Of a stretch of DNA of 18,056 nucleotides, positions 5,897 to 13,577 are shown piece by piece. Under the pieces are notes generated by a model. That model was not told where the DNA came from and searched no databases. It saw nothing but the letters and a program-made list of their open reading frames with translations. Positions within the stretch are counted from its first letter, which is position 1, and each line of letters opens with the position of its first letter. Origin of the DNA: Fibrobacter sp. UBA1765. Lineage in GTDB: Bacteria > Fibrobacterota > Fibrobacteria > Fibrobacterales > Fibrobacteraceae. The position numbers were made by a program, and so were the translations under genes. Where the stretch lies: contig DCGZ01000077.1 in the NCBI GenBank assembly GCA_002314675.1, positions 1 through 18,056 of the forward strand, in the 5' to 3' direction.

Positions 5897-7132
5897 ATGC
5901 ACATCGTTAGATTGACAATCATGCTCTGTACAATATGCCTTTTGTACAGTTGCTGCAAGGATGGCCCTAGTTCAGCGCCTTCCTATTTGCCAATTGACGA
6001 TTCCGAATACCCCTATGCAGGATTCCCACGCATTGCAATCGAGCTTGAAGATTTTCATGACCTTAGGGACAGGGAAACTGAAATCCCGGCGCATTTCCAG
6101 GTTTACGGACAAAACGCTCCTGAATCTGAAGTGCTTGACTTGACCGTGCGTGGTCGCGGAAACTCAAGCTTTATGATGCCAAAATACGGAATGAAGCTAG
6201 AATTCAGCGATAAGGTTTCGATGTTTGGAATGCCAAAGAACAGGGACTGGGCGTTAGTCGCAAACTATGGCGACAAGAGCCACCTGAGAAACTATATCGC
6301 ATTCAAGCTTTCAGAATGGCTTAACGCGCCCTACACGCCAAAATGCCAATTTGTGGAACTGTACTTGAACAGGAAGTACATGGGGCTCTACCTTTTTACA
6401 GAGACCATAAAGGTTGCCAAGAATCGCGTAAACATTCCAGAAAATGACAGCTCCTTTTTGTTCGAAAAGGAAGATGCGAAAAAACTCGACCCACCGTTCA
6501 TTACCACCCAAAACGGCTACCAGTTCCATGTAAAGGCTCCGAAGCAACCAAGTGACGCAAGCCTTAAAATGCTTACCGACCACCTGAATGAATTTGACGA
6601 ATACATTTTACGCGGTAACTTTTACGGGAACGACCCCATCGAAAACCGCCTAGACATGGAAGATTTCTTTCGCTACTACTGGATCCAGGAATTTTCTAAA
6701 AACCCGGATGCAAACTTTAGGCGGAGCGTCCACTTGACATGGCAAAAGGGCGGCAAGATTCACATGGGACCGATATGGGATTTTGACCAGGCCTTCGGGA
6801 ATGCCGCTGAAGAAAAGTTAAAGCCGGCAGAAAACTGGTTCATTCGCAATTACAGACCGACATTCTATATAATTAGGGACTTTAAAACAAAGACAAGGGC
6901 TACCGAATACTGGAAAAGGCACAAGGACTCGTTCAAGGCTATCATTGACAGCATACCGCTTTACAAGGCCTCCATTGACAAGGTTGTAAGGAACGAATAT
7001 AAGCGCTGGCCCATATTGCAGAACACGGAAAACTGGGCACTGAGAGACCCCTACGATTCCTATAACGAGGCTGTAGAAGCCATGATCGAATGGATGACTC
7101 GAAGATACGACTGGATTGACAAGAATCTATAA
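5897..7132 (+). CDS. CotH-kinase-family lipoprotein
   Basis: A 411-residue protein of the CotH family, named after the Bacillus spore-coat protein kinase and widespread in non-spore-formers and in cellulolytic bacteria. From the ATG at 5897 the N-terminus is a lipoprotein signal (MHIVRLTIMLCTICLLYSC) with a lipobox at L16-Y17-S18-C19. An in-frame ATG at 5822 would bury this under 25 extra aromatic residues and precede the promoter. Family motifs are clear: 'LTVRGRGNSSFMMPKYGMKLEF', 'GMPKNRDWALVANYGDKSHLRNYIAFKLSE', 'FVELYLNRKYMGLYLFTETIKV' and the metal-binding 'GPIWDFDQAFGN' (D295, D297). The active-site segments therefore look intact. Protein phosphorylation or a role in surface or cell-wall assembly is possible, but the substrate is unknown. 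It is divergent from a putative outer-membrane protein and ends at a terminator shared with the opposing gene. Confidence 0.9.
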   Translation: MHIVRLTIMLCTICLLYSCCKDGPSSAPSYLPIDDSEYPYAGFPRIAIELEDFHDLRDRETEIPAHFQVYGQNAPESEVLDLTVRGRGNSSFMMPKYGMKLEFSDKVSMFGMPKNRDWALVANYGDKSHLRNYIAFKLSEWLNAPYTPKCQFVELYLNRKYMGLYLFTETIKVAKNRVNIPENDSSFLFEKEDAKKLDPPFITTQNGYQFHVKAPKQPSDASLKMLTDHLNEFDEYILRGNFYGNDPIENRLDMEDFFRYYWIQEFSKNPDANFRRSVHLTWQKGGKIHMGPIWDFDQAFGNAAEEKLKPAENWFIRNYRPTFYIIRDFKTKTRATEYWKRHKDSFKAIIDSIPLYKASIDKVVRNEYKRWPILQNTENWALRDPYDSYNEAVEAMIEWMTRRYDWIDKNL

Positions 7133-7156
7133 AAAAAAGCCCTGAGGGCTTTTTTT
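7132..7156. terminator. bidirectional terminator overlapping two stop codons
   Basis: AAAAAAAGCCC (7132-7142), a TGA loop and GGGCTTTTTTT (7146-7156) form an 11-bp stem with a run of A's on one side and T's on the other, so it works on both strands. Its ends lie inside the stop codon of the CotH gene (7130-7132) and that of the opposing AT-hook gene (7155-7157). Confidence 0.9.
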
Positions 7157-7772
7157 ATTCTATCGGATTCTTGCGGGGTCTTCCACGCTTACGTTTGATG
7201 GGGTTGCCTTCGGAATCATATTGAAGCGGGGCAGGAGTTTTTACAAGCTTCGCCTTTTGCTGCAAAAGAATCTTCTTGGCTCGTTCCTCGGCGCGCTCCC
7301 TTTCAAGGTCCGCCGCATTGACAATCGTTGCCGAAGAAGGCGCAATCTTTTTGCCAAACATGAACTTTCCGGTTAAAACACGACCAGAAGCAGGCTTTGG
7401 AGTAGACGAAATGGAAGAGCGGACTACGATTTCGGCAGGTTTAGACCGTTCGGTCGACACTCCCGCAGATTCAAAATGCTTGGCAAACAAGTCCTTGAAA
7501 CTTTCACTAGGCTTGGTCTCTAAAGAAGCTTGAACAGGCTGTTTAGGTGGTTCCGGGCTTTCCACATCCATTTTTTTTGCAAAAGTTTGCATTTTTTCTT
7601 GAATTTGCTGCAATTTCTTGGCCTCGCGCTCTTTTTTTGAAGGTCTATAGGAATTTTCAGACTTCTTTTGACGGGATTCAGAAGCTGCAACGATCTCTTC
7701 GTCGCTTGGACCGCGCAATTCAGGAGGCACTTCAATGACCGGCAAATCCGTGGCAAGGGTATTATTTATCAT
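7155..7772 (-). CDS. basic low-complexity protein with C-terminal AT-hook
   Basis: I do not recognise a characterised family. The 205-residue protein has no signal peptide. It contains a charged, probably coiled-coil stretch at about residues 30-70 ('KKEREAKKLQQIQEKMQTFAKKM'), a Pro/Ser-rich linker (71-130), a basic Ala/Glu/Lys-rich helix ('ADLERERAEERAKKILLQQKAKL'), and it ends in 'KRKRGRPRKNPIE'. The R-G-R-P-R-K core near residues 196-201 is a classical AT-hook, which binds the minor groove of AT-rich DNA. A nucleoid-associated or DNA-tethering role is inferred from this motif only. A good promoter lies upstream. No Shine-Dalgarno sequence precedes the ATG, and the gene ends within the shared terminator. 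Confidence 0.72.
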   Translation of the reverse strand: MINNTLATDLPVIEVPPELRGPSDEEIVAASESRQKKSENSYRPSKKEREAKKLQQIQEKMQTFAKKMDVESPEPPKQPVQASLETKPSESFKDLFAKHFESAGVSTERSKPAEIVVRSSISSTPKPASGRVLTGKFMFGKKIAPSSATIVNAADLERERAEERAKKILLQQKAKLVKTPAPLQYDSEGNPIKRKRGRPRKNPIE

Positions 7773-7800
7773 TTTTTTGTAAAAACTTTGCTTTTTCTAA

Positions 7801-7828
7801 ATACTAAGATAAAAAAAATTTTTGTCAA
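7801..7828 (-). promoter_or_regulatory. promoter of the AT-hook protein gene
   Basis: On the minus strand TTGACA (7823-7828) is followed after a 16-base, T-rich spacer by TAGTAT (7801-7806), predicting a start near 7794 and a leader of about 22 bases before the ATG at 7772. Confidence 0.5.
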
Positions 7829-7871
7829 GGTCTAGAAATTCAAGCAAATCTCGGCTATCTTTGGACTCGCA

Positions 7872-8534
7872 ATGTTAAAATTTACTCAAGAGATCCTTCA
7901 TACGCTTCGTTCTGCATACAATGAAGAAGAAGCTCATAATATGTCAAAGGCATTCCGGGAACAATTTGACTTTCTCGGAGTCAAAGTAATTAACCGCCGT
8001 GAACTCACATACCCTATTTTCGACAGAAATCCACCAAAAGATGGCGATGAACTGACAAAGCGAGTCGAAGATATGTGGGGTATCCCGTACAGGGAAATGC
8101 AACTTGCGGCATGCGACTATCTTTTTAGGCACAAGGTTATGCTTGGCGGCCAGCATCTCAACTTTATCCGCAAGCTAATCAAGACCCGTGCATGGAAGGA
8201 CACCGTAGATATCATTGCCACCTGCATTTTGGGCGACCTGGTTCTACGTTTGCCGGCAATTAGGCCAAAGATCGCCGTCTGGATTCGCGATCCAAACATC
8301 TGGATTCGAAGGAGCGCTATCCTTTTCCAGTTGCAGTACCGCGACAAGACTGACTGGGAAATGCTCAAGACCTTCTGCAGCACCTGCGCAAAGGAAGAGG
8401 AATACTTTATCAAGACAAGCATTACCAAGGCTCTTACCGAATACGCCCGTGTAAACCCGATGGAAGTCCGTAGATTTGTTTTGAGTACCCCGTTCGCTTC
8501 GCAGACTACTCAAGAAATCTTGAAGACCCTTTAA
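7872..8534 (+). CDS. AlkD-family HEAT-repeat protein (DNA alkylation repair), divergent active site
   Basis: A 220-residue all-helical protein that aligns along its whole length with the DNA glycosylase AlkD, which excises N3- and N7-alkylpurines without base flipping. Matching segments are 'MSKAFREQFDFLGVKVINRRE', 'REMQLAACDYL', 'LIKTRAWKDTVDIIATCILGD', 'PNIWIRRSAILFQLQYRDKTD' and 'EEEYFIKTSITKALTEYARVNP'. Aligned by eye to Bacillus cereus AlkD (recalled sequence), the catalytic Asp (D113) and the Arg at 147/148 are kept. The three cradle aromatics are replaced: Tyr27 by Ala27, Trp109 by Lys109, Trp187 by Lys186. It may therefore have altered specificity, or bind DNA without glycosylase activity, as proposed for some AlkD paralogues. 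It stands alone, with no Shine-Dalgarno sequence, and ends at a strong hairpin. Confidence 0.85.
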   Translation: MLKFTQEILHTLRSAYNEEEAHNMSKAFREQFDFLGVKVINRRELTYPIFDRNPPKDGDELTKRVEDMWGIPYREMQLAACDYLFRHKVMLGGQHLNFIRKLIKTRAWKDTVDIIATCILGDLVLRLPAIRPKIAVWIRDPNIWIRRSAILFQLQYRDKTDWEMLKTFCSTCAKEEEYFIKTSITKALTEYARVNPMEVRRFVLSTPFASQTTQEILKTL

Positions 8535-8541
8535 CATGCTT

Positions 8542-8590
8542 CAACAAAAAATGGCTTGCAGTTCACAATTCTGCAAGCCATTTTTTGTTG
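8542..8590. terminator. strong bidirectional intrinsic terminator
   Basis: A perfect 20-bp stem (8542-8561 with 8571-8590) closes a 9-base loop (8562-8570). The outer part of the stem holds a run of six A's on the left and six T's on the right, so it reads as a terminator on either strand. It lies between the convergent alkD-like and rgpF-like genes, within 10 bases of each stop codon. Confidence 0.93.
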
Positions 8591-8597
8591 GTTGTTT

Positions 8598-9617
8598 TTA
8601 ACGTCCTCGAAGTTTATCGCGAAGCCTCTTAAAGCATTTGAAATACACCGCGTAAGTAACATAGAACGCCCACTGCGCAATTCTATCGGCAACACGCCTT
8701 AACAGACCTTTTGAAGGTTGCGGAAGGCTCTCTAAGTCAAACTGCCTGTCAACGCCATTATTTGCGATTAATTTCGCATAATTTGCATAAAGCGCTTTGG
8801 TAGCGCCAAACTTTGCGAAATGCTGCTGTTCCATAAAATTAAAACGGCGTTGCAAAAGCTTACGCTTTACAAAACCGCACCCGTTCTTTATCAGCTCCGG
8901 GTAACAGAACATGGCATCCCCATTTGTCGGGAAAAGCGCCTTACCCTTTAAGCCTGCAGCTTCCAGTTTTGCAAGGAACGGAATTTCAAGATTTTGTACC
9001 GCACCGTAAAAATCAAGCTGCTCCGGAGTTTCTAGCAAATGGTTCCTGAAAACCTCTATGGCGTAGCCTTTCAAGTACAAGAAGAACGACTGCAAATGAG
9101 GAGCGACTTCGTTATTTGCAGTCAAGGAGACAGCATCTTCAGGGCATGCCTCGGCACGTTCAAAGAATTCCTTGAATACATCGCGATAGTAAACAATGGA
9201 GTCGTTCAAGACAACAAGCCTATGCTCCTTGAAAGTCCATGGATTTTCAAGCAAATAGCGACGCCACATGCCAAAGTCGAATCCACGATTCTCCGTAAGA
9301 AACAAAGATATGGAATGTTCCTTCAAAAAATTTATTTCTGAAGGCAACAATTCCCTTTTGTTTGTAAGGAGTGTCACGTGCCCAAGCAACGACAACCTAT
9401 GCAAGGCAAACTTCACATAATGCGGAAGCACGCCGCCATCCTGGTACGATGCGTAAAGAATGTCTACAGGGAAGGCCACGGAAGTTTTTTCCCTAACAAA
9501 AGAACCCCTTTCAAGGCTCGGGGATTGTTCAAGAACATCCCCGATTTCACAAGGGCTATTTCTTCTTTCGTCTATCGCTCTTGCGATTGCCACGAGACCC
9601 CCGCTTAAATGATTCAT
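8598..9617 (-). CDS. RgpF-like (rhamnan synthesis F family) polysaccharide biosynthesis protein
   Basis: About 339 residues. The central region has the features of the rhamnan-synthesis-F family, which takes part in building rhamnose-containing cell-surface polysaccharides and is often fused or linked to glycosyltransferases: 'VDILYASYQDGGVLPHYVKFALHRLS', 'LFLTENRGFDFGMWRRYLLEN', 'LVVLNDSIVYYRDVFKEFFERA' and 'VAPHLQSFFLYLKGYAIE'. There is no signal peptide or clear membrane segment, so it should be cytoplasmic. The start is uncertain because the frame stays open into rnr: candidates are ATG 9674, ATG 9635, ATG 9617 (preceded by AAAGGA) and GTG 9593. I chose 9617, a 62-base overlap with rnr. 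It shares the rnr operon and ends at the hairpin terminator; no other polysaccharide genes are nearby. Confidence 0.8.
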   Translation of the reverse strand: MNHLSGGLVAIARAIDERRNSPCEIGDVLEQSPSLERGSFVREKTSVAFPVDILYASYQDGGVLPHYVKFALHRLSLLGHVTLLTNKRELLPSEINFLKEHSISLFLTENRGFDFGMWRRYLLENPWTFKEHRLVVLNDSIVYYRDVFKEFFERAEACPEDAVSLTANNEVAPHLQSFFLYLKGYAIEVFRNHLLETPEQLDFYGAVQNLEIPFLAKLEAAGLKGKALFPTNGDAMFCYPELIKNGCGFVKRKLLQRRFNFMEQQHFAKFGATKALYANYAKLIANNGVDRQFDLESLPQPSKGLLRRVADRIAQWAFYVTYAVYFKCFKRLRDKLRGR

Positions 9618-11724
9618 ATTCCTTTGCAGGTTCATATTCGCGAGGAGCCTTCTTGGCACTTGGCCTGCGGCCACGCCTTGCAGGAGCCTCTTCTACCAAT
9701 TCCTTTGGAGCCTGGGTTCTGCCGGCACGGCTAACGATCTTTTCAATGCTAAAGTCAACTTCACCACGAACCGGGTTCACGCGCAAAAGCTTGACAACAA
9801 CTTCGTCGCCACGGGCAAGGCTCTTGCCAGTCTTGCGACCTACAACAACTCCCCTGTCCGGGTTAAAGATAAAGTAGTCGTCAATAGCGATATCGCGGAA
9901 GCGGACAAGGCCTTCGGCAACAGGATTTTCGATACCGACAAAGATACCCCATTCCTCGACACCGGTAACCTTTGCGCTGAATTCTTCGCCGACACGGTCC
10001 TTGAGCATCCATGCGACGCAAACCTTGACAGCCTGGCGTTCGCACTTTTGGTTCTTGATTTCGTTACCGGAAATAAGGTCGCAGACCTCCACAATGTTGT
10101 TTGCCCGTTCTGCACCAATTTCCTTACCCTTGCGGGCAAGTTCACGATGGCACCACAAGTCGGCGTAACGGCGGATTGGAGACGTAAAGTGCGAATAATC
10201 CTGCCAATTCAAGGCGAAATGGCCAAAGCTATTGCTATCGTAATGAGCCTTCTGCATGCTACGCAAAATACGCATCATCAAGTTGTCGTCATCTCCAGCA
10301 GCCTTTACCATGTGTTCATAGAGCTTGAAGGCTTCCATGTTCAGGTTGGTATCGCCGCTGCGAGGCTTGCCGATGTCGCGAATAAGGACCGGGGAGCCTT
10401 CAAATAGCTGCGGATACATGTAGTAAAGTTCCATGATGTCCTTTGTATCTGGAGCTTCATGGATACGATAGATCCCCTGGAGCTTGCGACGCTTGAGCTC
10501 CTTTGCGCAACAATTGTTGGCAATGAGCATACATTCTTCGACCCAGGAATTGGATTCGTCCGTTGTGCGCGGGAAGATTTCGTACGGTTCGCCCTTTTCA
10601 TTAAAGTGGCAGCCCCATTCCCTGCTCTTGAAAGCAAGTTCACCGTCACGGGTACGGTTCTGCTTTAAAAGCTTTGTAACTTCGGCAAGGAGCTTGATAT
10701 CGGCATCGCCTTCGTTCTTTAGTTCCATTGCCTGCTGGTAGGTAATGGACTTTGTGATTCGAACGATACTCCTATGGAAATCGTAGCTTACGACATTTGC
10801 CTTTTTGTCAAGTTCCATCATGCAGGTAAATGCGCAACGGTCAACATCTTCATGGAGTGAGCAAATGTCTGAAGAAAGCTCATCAGGAATCATTGGCACA
10901 GCAGTCCATGGAAGGTACTGTGTGTAACTACGGGAAAGAGCTTCTTCGTCAAGTGCGCTACCTTCTGGCACATAATAGCTAACGTCTGCGATATGCACGC
11001 CAAGCTTGTAACCGTGTTCCGTCTTTTCTACAGAAATGGCGTCATCATGGTCCATTGCACCTTCCGGATCAATGCAAAGGATCGTAGTATTACGATAATC
11101 TACACGGCCCTTGAAATCCTTTGCGGTCGGAGCCTTGAGCTTGGAAACATATTCCTGGATTTCCTTGCTAAAGCTGCCAGGTAAGTTTGCATCCTTTACA
11201 AATGCCTTCTTGACATCATCCCAGCTCATATCCGATTCCTGGGCACGGCGATCGACCTTCGCTAAAAACGAATGCTTAAAGCGCGGATGCGGATACAGTA
11301 CAAACGAGATAGTTTCGCCATCCTTGCCGGGGGCTTCACGACGGCGGGCCATAGGGTATTCTGTACCGGTTTCTGAATCGGTGACATAGAACATGTCGTC
11401 ATCAACCTGGTGAAGCACGCCGCGATGGGTCTTGTTCTTTTCGCTGACCTCATCGCGTTTACGACGGCTACGAGCGCCCGGACGACGATTGTCATCCTTA
11501 ACCTTCTTCTTAGGCTCTTCTTCTGGATGTTCGACCCCCAATTGATATTCTTTATGGCATGTACGTGTCAAAGCGCCCTCTTCGACCATTTCGGCGAGCA
11601 TCTGCTTAAAGGACATCTTCAATTTCTTTGGAAGGCCCAGCGCACCGCGAATGCGTGCACCAGTCATCGGTTCATCTCGAAGCAAGGTCAATACCTGTTC
11701 TTTTGTTGGTAATGCATTAGCCAT
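9556..11724 (-). CDS. rnr: ribonuclease R (RNB-family 3'-5' exoribonuclease)
   Basis: A 722-residue processive 3'-5' exoribonuclease that degrades structured RNA. Domains in order: an N-terminal winged-helix (residues ~5-65), a Lys/Arg-rich linker (70-100), a cold-shock-like OB region (~100-160), the RNB catalytic domain (~210-545), an S1 RNA-binding domain (~585-665) and a basic Arg/Lys-rich tail. In RNB, 'CIDPEGAMDHDDAISV' supplies the four Mg-binding acids (D219, D225, D227, D228), and 'HFTSPIRRYADLWCHREL' is the conserved C-terminal RNB motif. Length is slightly below that of E. coli RNase R. A GGAGA ribosome site lies 6 bases before the ATG, one of the few in this window, with a plausible promoter further up. 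The 3' end overlaps the following rgpF-like gene. Confidence 0.96.
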   Translation of the reverse strand: MANALPTKEQVLTLLRDEPMTGARIRGALGLPKKLKMSFKQMLAEMVEEGALTRTCHKEYQLGVEHPEEEPKKKVKDDNRRPGARSRRKRDEVSEKNKTHRGVLHQVDDDMFYVTDSETGTEYPMARRREAPGKDGETISFVLYPHPRFKHSFLAKVDRRAQESDMSWDDVKKAFVKDANLPGSFSKEIQEYVSKLKAPTAKDFKGRVDYRNTTILCIDPEGAMDHDDAISVEKTEHGYKLGVHIADVSYYVPEGSALDEEALSRSYTQYLPWTAVPMIPDELSSDICSLHEDVDRCAFTCMMELDKKANVVSYDFHRSIVRITKSITYQQAMELKNEGDADIKLLAEVTKLLKQNRTRDGELAFKSREWGCHFNEKGEPYEIFPRTTDESNSWVEECMLIANNCCAKELKRRKLQGIYRIHEAPDTKDIMELYYMYPQLFEGSPVLIRDIGKPRSGDTNLNMEAFKLYEHMVKAAGDDDNLMMRILRSMQKAHYDSNSFGHFALNWQDYSHFTSPIRRYADLWCHRELARKGKEIGAERANNIVEVCDLISGNEIKNQKCERQAVKVCVAWMLKDRVGEEFSAKVTGVEEWGIFVGIENPVAEGLVRFRDIAIDDYFIFNPDRGVVVGRKTGKSLARGDEVVVKLLRVNPVRGEVDFSIEKIVSRAGRTQAPKELVEEAPARRGRRPSAKKAPREYEPAKEYESFKRGSRGNRKSDRRKKK

Positions 11725-11752
11725 GATAAGTCTCCATTTTTTATCAATATTT

Positions 11753-11781
11753 AATATACACTTAAAACCTTAAAAAAGCAA
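11753..11781 (-). promoter_or_regulatory. putative promoter of the rnr-rgpF operon
   Basis: On the minus strand TTGCTT (11776-11781) is followed after 17 bases by TATATT (11753-11758). The leader before rnr would be about 20 bases and contains the GGAGA ribosome site. The -35 match is weak, the -10 match good. Confidence 0.42.
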
Positions 11782-11789
11782 TAAAAAAC

Positions 11790-11822
11790 AAGAAAGGAAA
11801 GAGTAAAACCCTTTCCTTTCTT
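11790..11822 (-). terminator. terminator of the divIVA-yggU-pyrC-plsC operon
   Basis: A perfect 12-bp stem AAGAAAGGAAAG (11790-11801) / CTTTCCTTTCTT (11811-11822) with a 9-base loop. On the minus strand it is followed by a T-rich run (complement of ATAAAAAAC). It lies 18 bases after the plsC stop codon and before the rnr promoter. Confidence 0.88.
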
Positions 11823-11840
11823 ACTGCAATATCGCTACTG

Positions 11841-12560
11841 TTATTTTGCGTACGGAAGCGCCGATTCGATTTTATCGTGCAAGCCGTCACGAAGCTCTTC
11901 CATGGTCATGTTTGCATAGTCTTCTGGATTTACAACAGGATGAATCACGACCTTGACTTCACCAGGGAAAAGGCCAAGCTTTGTCTTTGGCAAAACATTG
12001 CCGGTATTAATAAGCGTAATCGGCAAGATCTTTACCGGATGCTGCTTTGCAATTCTAAAGATGCCATTCTGGAATCTAAACATTACACCATCGCCCGAAC
12101 GCTTGCCTTCTGGGAAAACGCAATAGTTATAGCCTTCGGCAGTGTTTTGAGCAATGAGCTTACCCATGCCCGCATTCTTGCGCGGATCGGAACGGAACAC
12201 AGGTATAGACTTTGTGCGACGCATGATCCAGCCGAAATACGGGATTTTCCAAAGCGTAGACTTTGCGACAAACGCAGTGTACGAAACTGCTGCAAAAATC
12301 ACGTTGATATCCAAAAAGCTCTGGTGGTTTGCTACCATGACAAAGCCAGACTCCTTTGGAATATTTTCGCTACCTTCGACAACAAGCTTTATGCCAAAGC
12401 GCTTAAAGTTGCGACGGAAAAAGCCGCAACATATCCTTGTAACACGGTAACGGTGATCCTTATGGATATAGCTATGGTATATCACATAGGGAAAGCCTTC
12501 TATGGTAATTGCAAAAACAACTACAAGATAATAGATGATGGCCTTAATTGCAGAAATCAT
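11841..12560 (-). CDS. plsC: 1-acyl-sn-glycerol-3-phosphate acyltransferase (PlsC family)
   Basis: A 239-residue membrane-bound acyltransferase that converts lysophosphatidic acid to phosphatidic acid in phospholipid synthesis. An N-terminal hydrophobic helix (residues ~3-25, 'IKAIIYYLVVVFAITIEGFPYVIY') anchors it in the inner membrane. The four-motif core includes N-H79-QSFL-D84 (HX4D, catalytic), 'TLWKIPYFGWIMRRTKSIPVFR' (motif II region) and F-P-E151-G-K-R154-S (EGxR-type motif III, phosphate binding), followed by 'ILPITLINTG' (motif IV). All key residues are present. Its ATG overlaps the pyrC stop codon as ATGA, so translation is probably coupled. It is the last gene of the operon, before the terminator. 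Confidence 0.94.
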   Translation of the reverse strand: MISAIKAIIYYLVVVFAITIEGFPYVIYHSYIHKDHRYRVTRICCGFFRRNFKRFGIKLVVEGSENIPKESGFVMVANHQSFLDINVIFAAVSYTAFVAKSTLWKIPYFGWIMRRTKSIPVFRSDPRKNAGMGKLIAQNTAEGYNYCVFPEGKRSGDGVMFRFQNGIFRIAKQHPVKILPITLINTGNVLPKTKLGLFPGEVKVVIHPVVNPEDYANMTMEELRDGLHDKIESALPYAK

Positions 12561-13573
12561 ACTTCGCTAATCTTCCAATCAAGAATTTGACCAGCCGCAA
12601 GCGGAACTACGCCGTTTACATTTTCTGGAACCGTCCAGGGTTCCTTTACAAGCTTCATGGTCTTTGTGGTACGGGGGATTCCATAGAAATCTGCACCAAA
12701 GCTGCCTACAAAGTCTGCAAGCTTATCAAGGGCATTACCACGCTCAAATTCCTGTACAAGAATCGGGAGAGCGACAGGAGCGCTGTAGACACCGGCTGCG
12801 CCACAGCAGCATTCCTTCTTTTCCTTGGCATGCGGAGCGCTGTCTGTACCAAGGAAGAACTTCGGATTGCCGCTAAAGGCTGCTTCACGAAGTGCCATGC
12901 GGTCCGTAGGGAGCTTAGGAAGCGGCTTGCAGAAATGATGCGGACGGAGCGCGTCACCCACAATGTCGTCAAGAGTCATCATCAAGTGATGCACCGTAAT
13001 TGTTGCAGCGACATTTGCAGACAGGCGCTTGACAGCTTCAACAGCTGCTGCCGTAGACAAGTGCTCAAAGACAATCTTTAGCTTTGGGAACTTTTGAGCA
13101 AGGCACTCCACACGTGCGATGAACTTGCTTTCACGTTCCAGGCAGAATGCACCCGGTTCCTCGCCATGTACGCAAAGCACAAGACCGAGACGTTCCATCA
13201 TTGCAATTACAGGGAACACGGATTCAAAATCGCTCACGCCATCCTGGCTATTCGTGGTAACGCCTGCAGGGTAATACTTGCCTGCGACAACACCTACAGC
13301 CATCATGTCCTTCAAGTCCTGTTCCGTGTAATTTGGATTCAGCTTAAAGGTCATGAGGGGTTCAAAATTCGGGGCCGTTTCACGAGCAGCCTCAAGAATC
13401 TGCTGCTTGTAATCTGCAATGGCCTTGGCGCTTGTCATCGGGGGGACCGTATTTGGCATGACGATTGCACGGCCAAACTCCTTGACAAGATCCTTTACAT
13501 AGCCTCGCATCGGTTCGCCCTGGCGAAGATGCGCATGAAAATCATCTGGTAACGGTAATACTATTTCGTTCAT
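12557..13573 (-). CDS. pyrC: dihydroorotase, class II (E. coli PyrC type)
   Basis: A 338-residue amidohydrolase that cyclises N-carbamoyl-L-aspartate to dihydroorotate in de novo pyrimidine synthesis. Zinc ligands and active-site residues are all visible: H13 and H15 in 'DDFHAHLRQG', the carbamylated lysine K99 in 'AGKYYPAGVTTNS', H136 in 'CVHGEEPG', H171 in 'VFEHLST' and the catalytic D244 in 'GTDSAPHAKEKKE'. Length is close to the 348 residues of the E. coli enzyme. It follows yggU by 4 bases and overlaps plsC by 4 bases. No other pyr gene is in the window and no attenuator is visible, so expression probably follows the operon promoter upstream of the divIVA-like gene. Confidence 0.97.
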   Translation of the reverse strand: MNEIVLPLPDDFHAHLRQGEPMRGYVKDLVKEFGRAIVMPNTVPPMTSAKAIADYKQQILEAARETAPNFEPLMTFKLNPNYTEQDLKDMMAVGVVAGKYYPAGVTTNSQDGVSDFESVFPVIAMMERLGLVLCVHGEEPGAFCLERESKFIARVECLAQKFPKLKIVFEHLSTAAAVEAVKRLSANVAATITVHHLMMTLDDIVGDALRPHHFCKPLPKLPTDRMALREAAFSGNPKFFLGTDSAPHAKEKKECCCGAAGVYSAPVALPILVQEFERGNALDKLADFVGSFGADFYGIPRTTKTMKLVKEPWTVPENVNGVVPLAAGQILDWKISEV

Positions 13574-13577
13574 AAAA

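Noticed and set aside
10048..10407. Plus-strand open frame of 119 codons inside rnr
   Set aside because: Antisense to the RNB domain; no family resemblance.
11877..12590. Plus-strand open frame of 237 codons opposite plsC
   Set aside because: Long but antisense to a gene with every PlsC motif intact; the translation is Cys/Asn/Lys-rich without domain features.
12548..13552. Plus-strand open frames of 177 and 152 codons opposite pyrC
   Set aside because: Antisense to pyrC, whose zinc ligands are all conserved; no protein-like composition.
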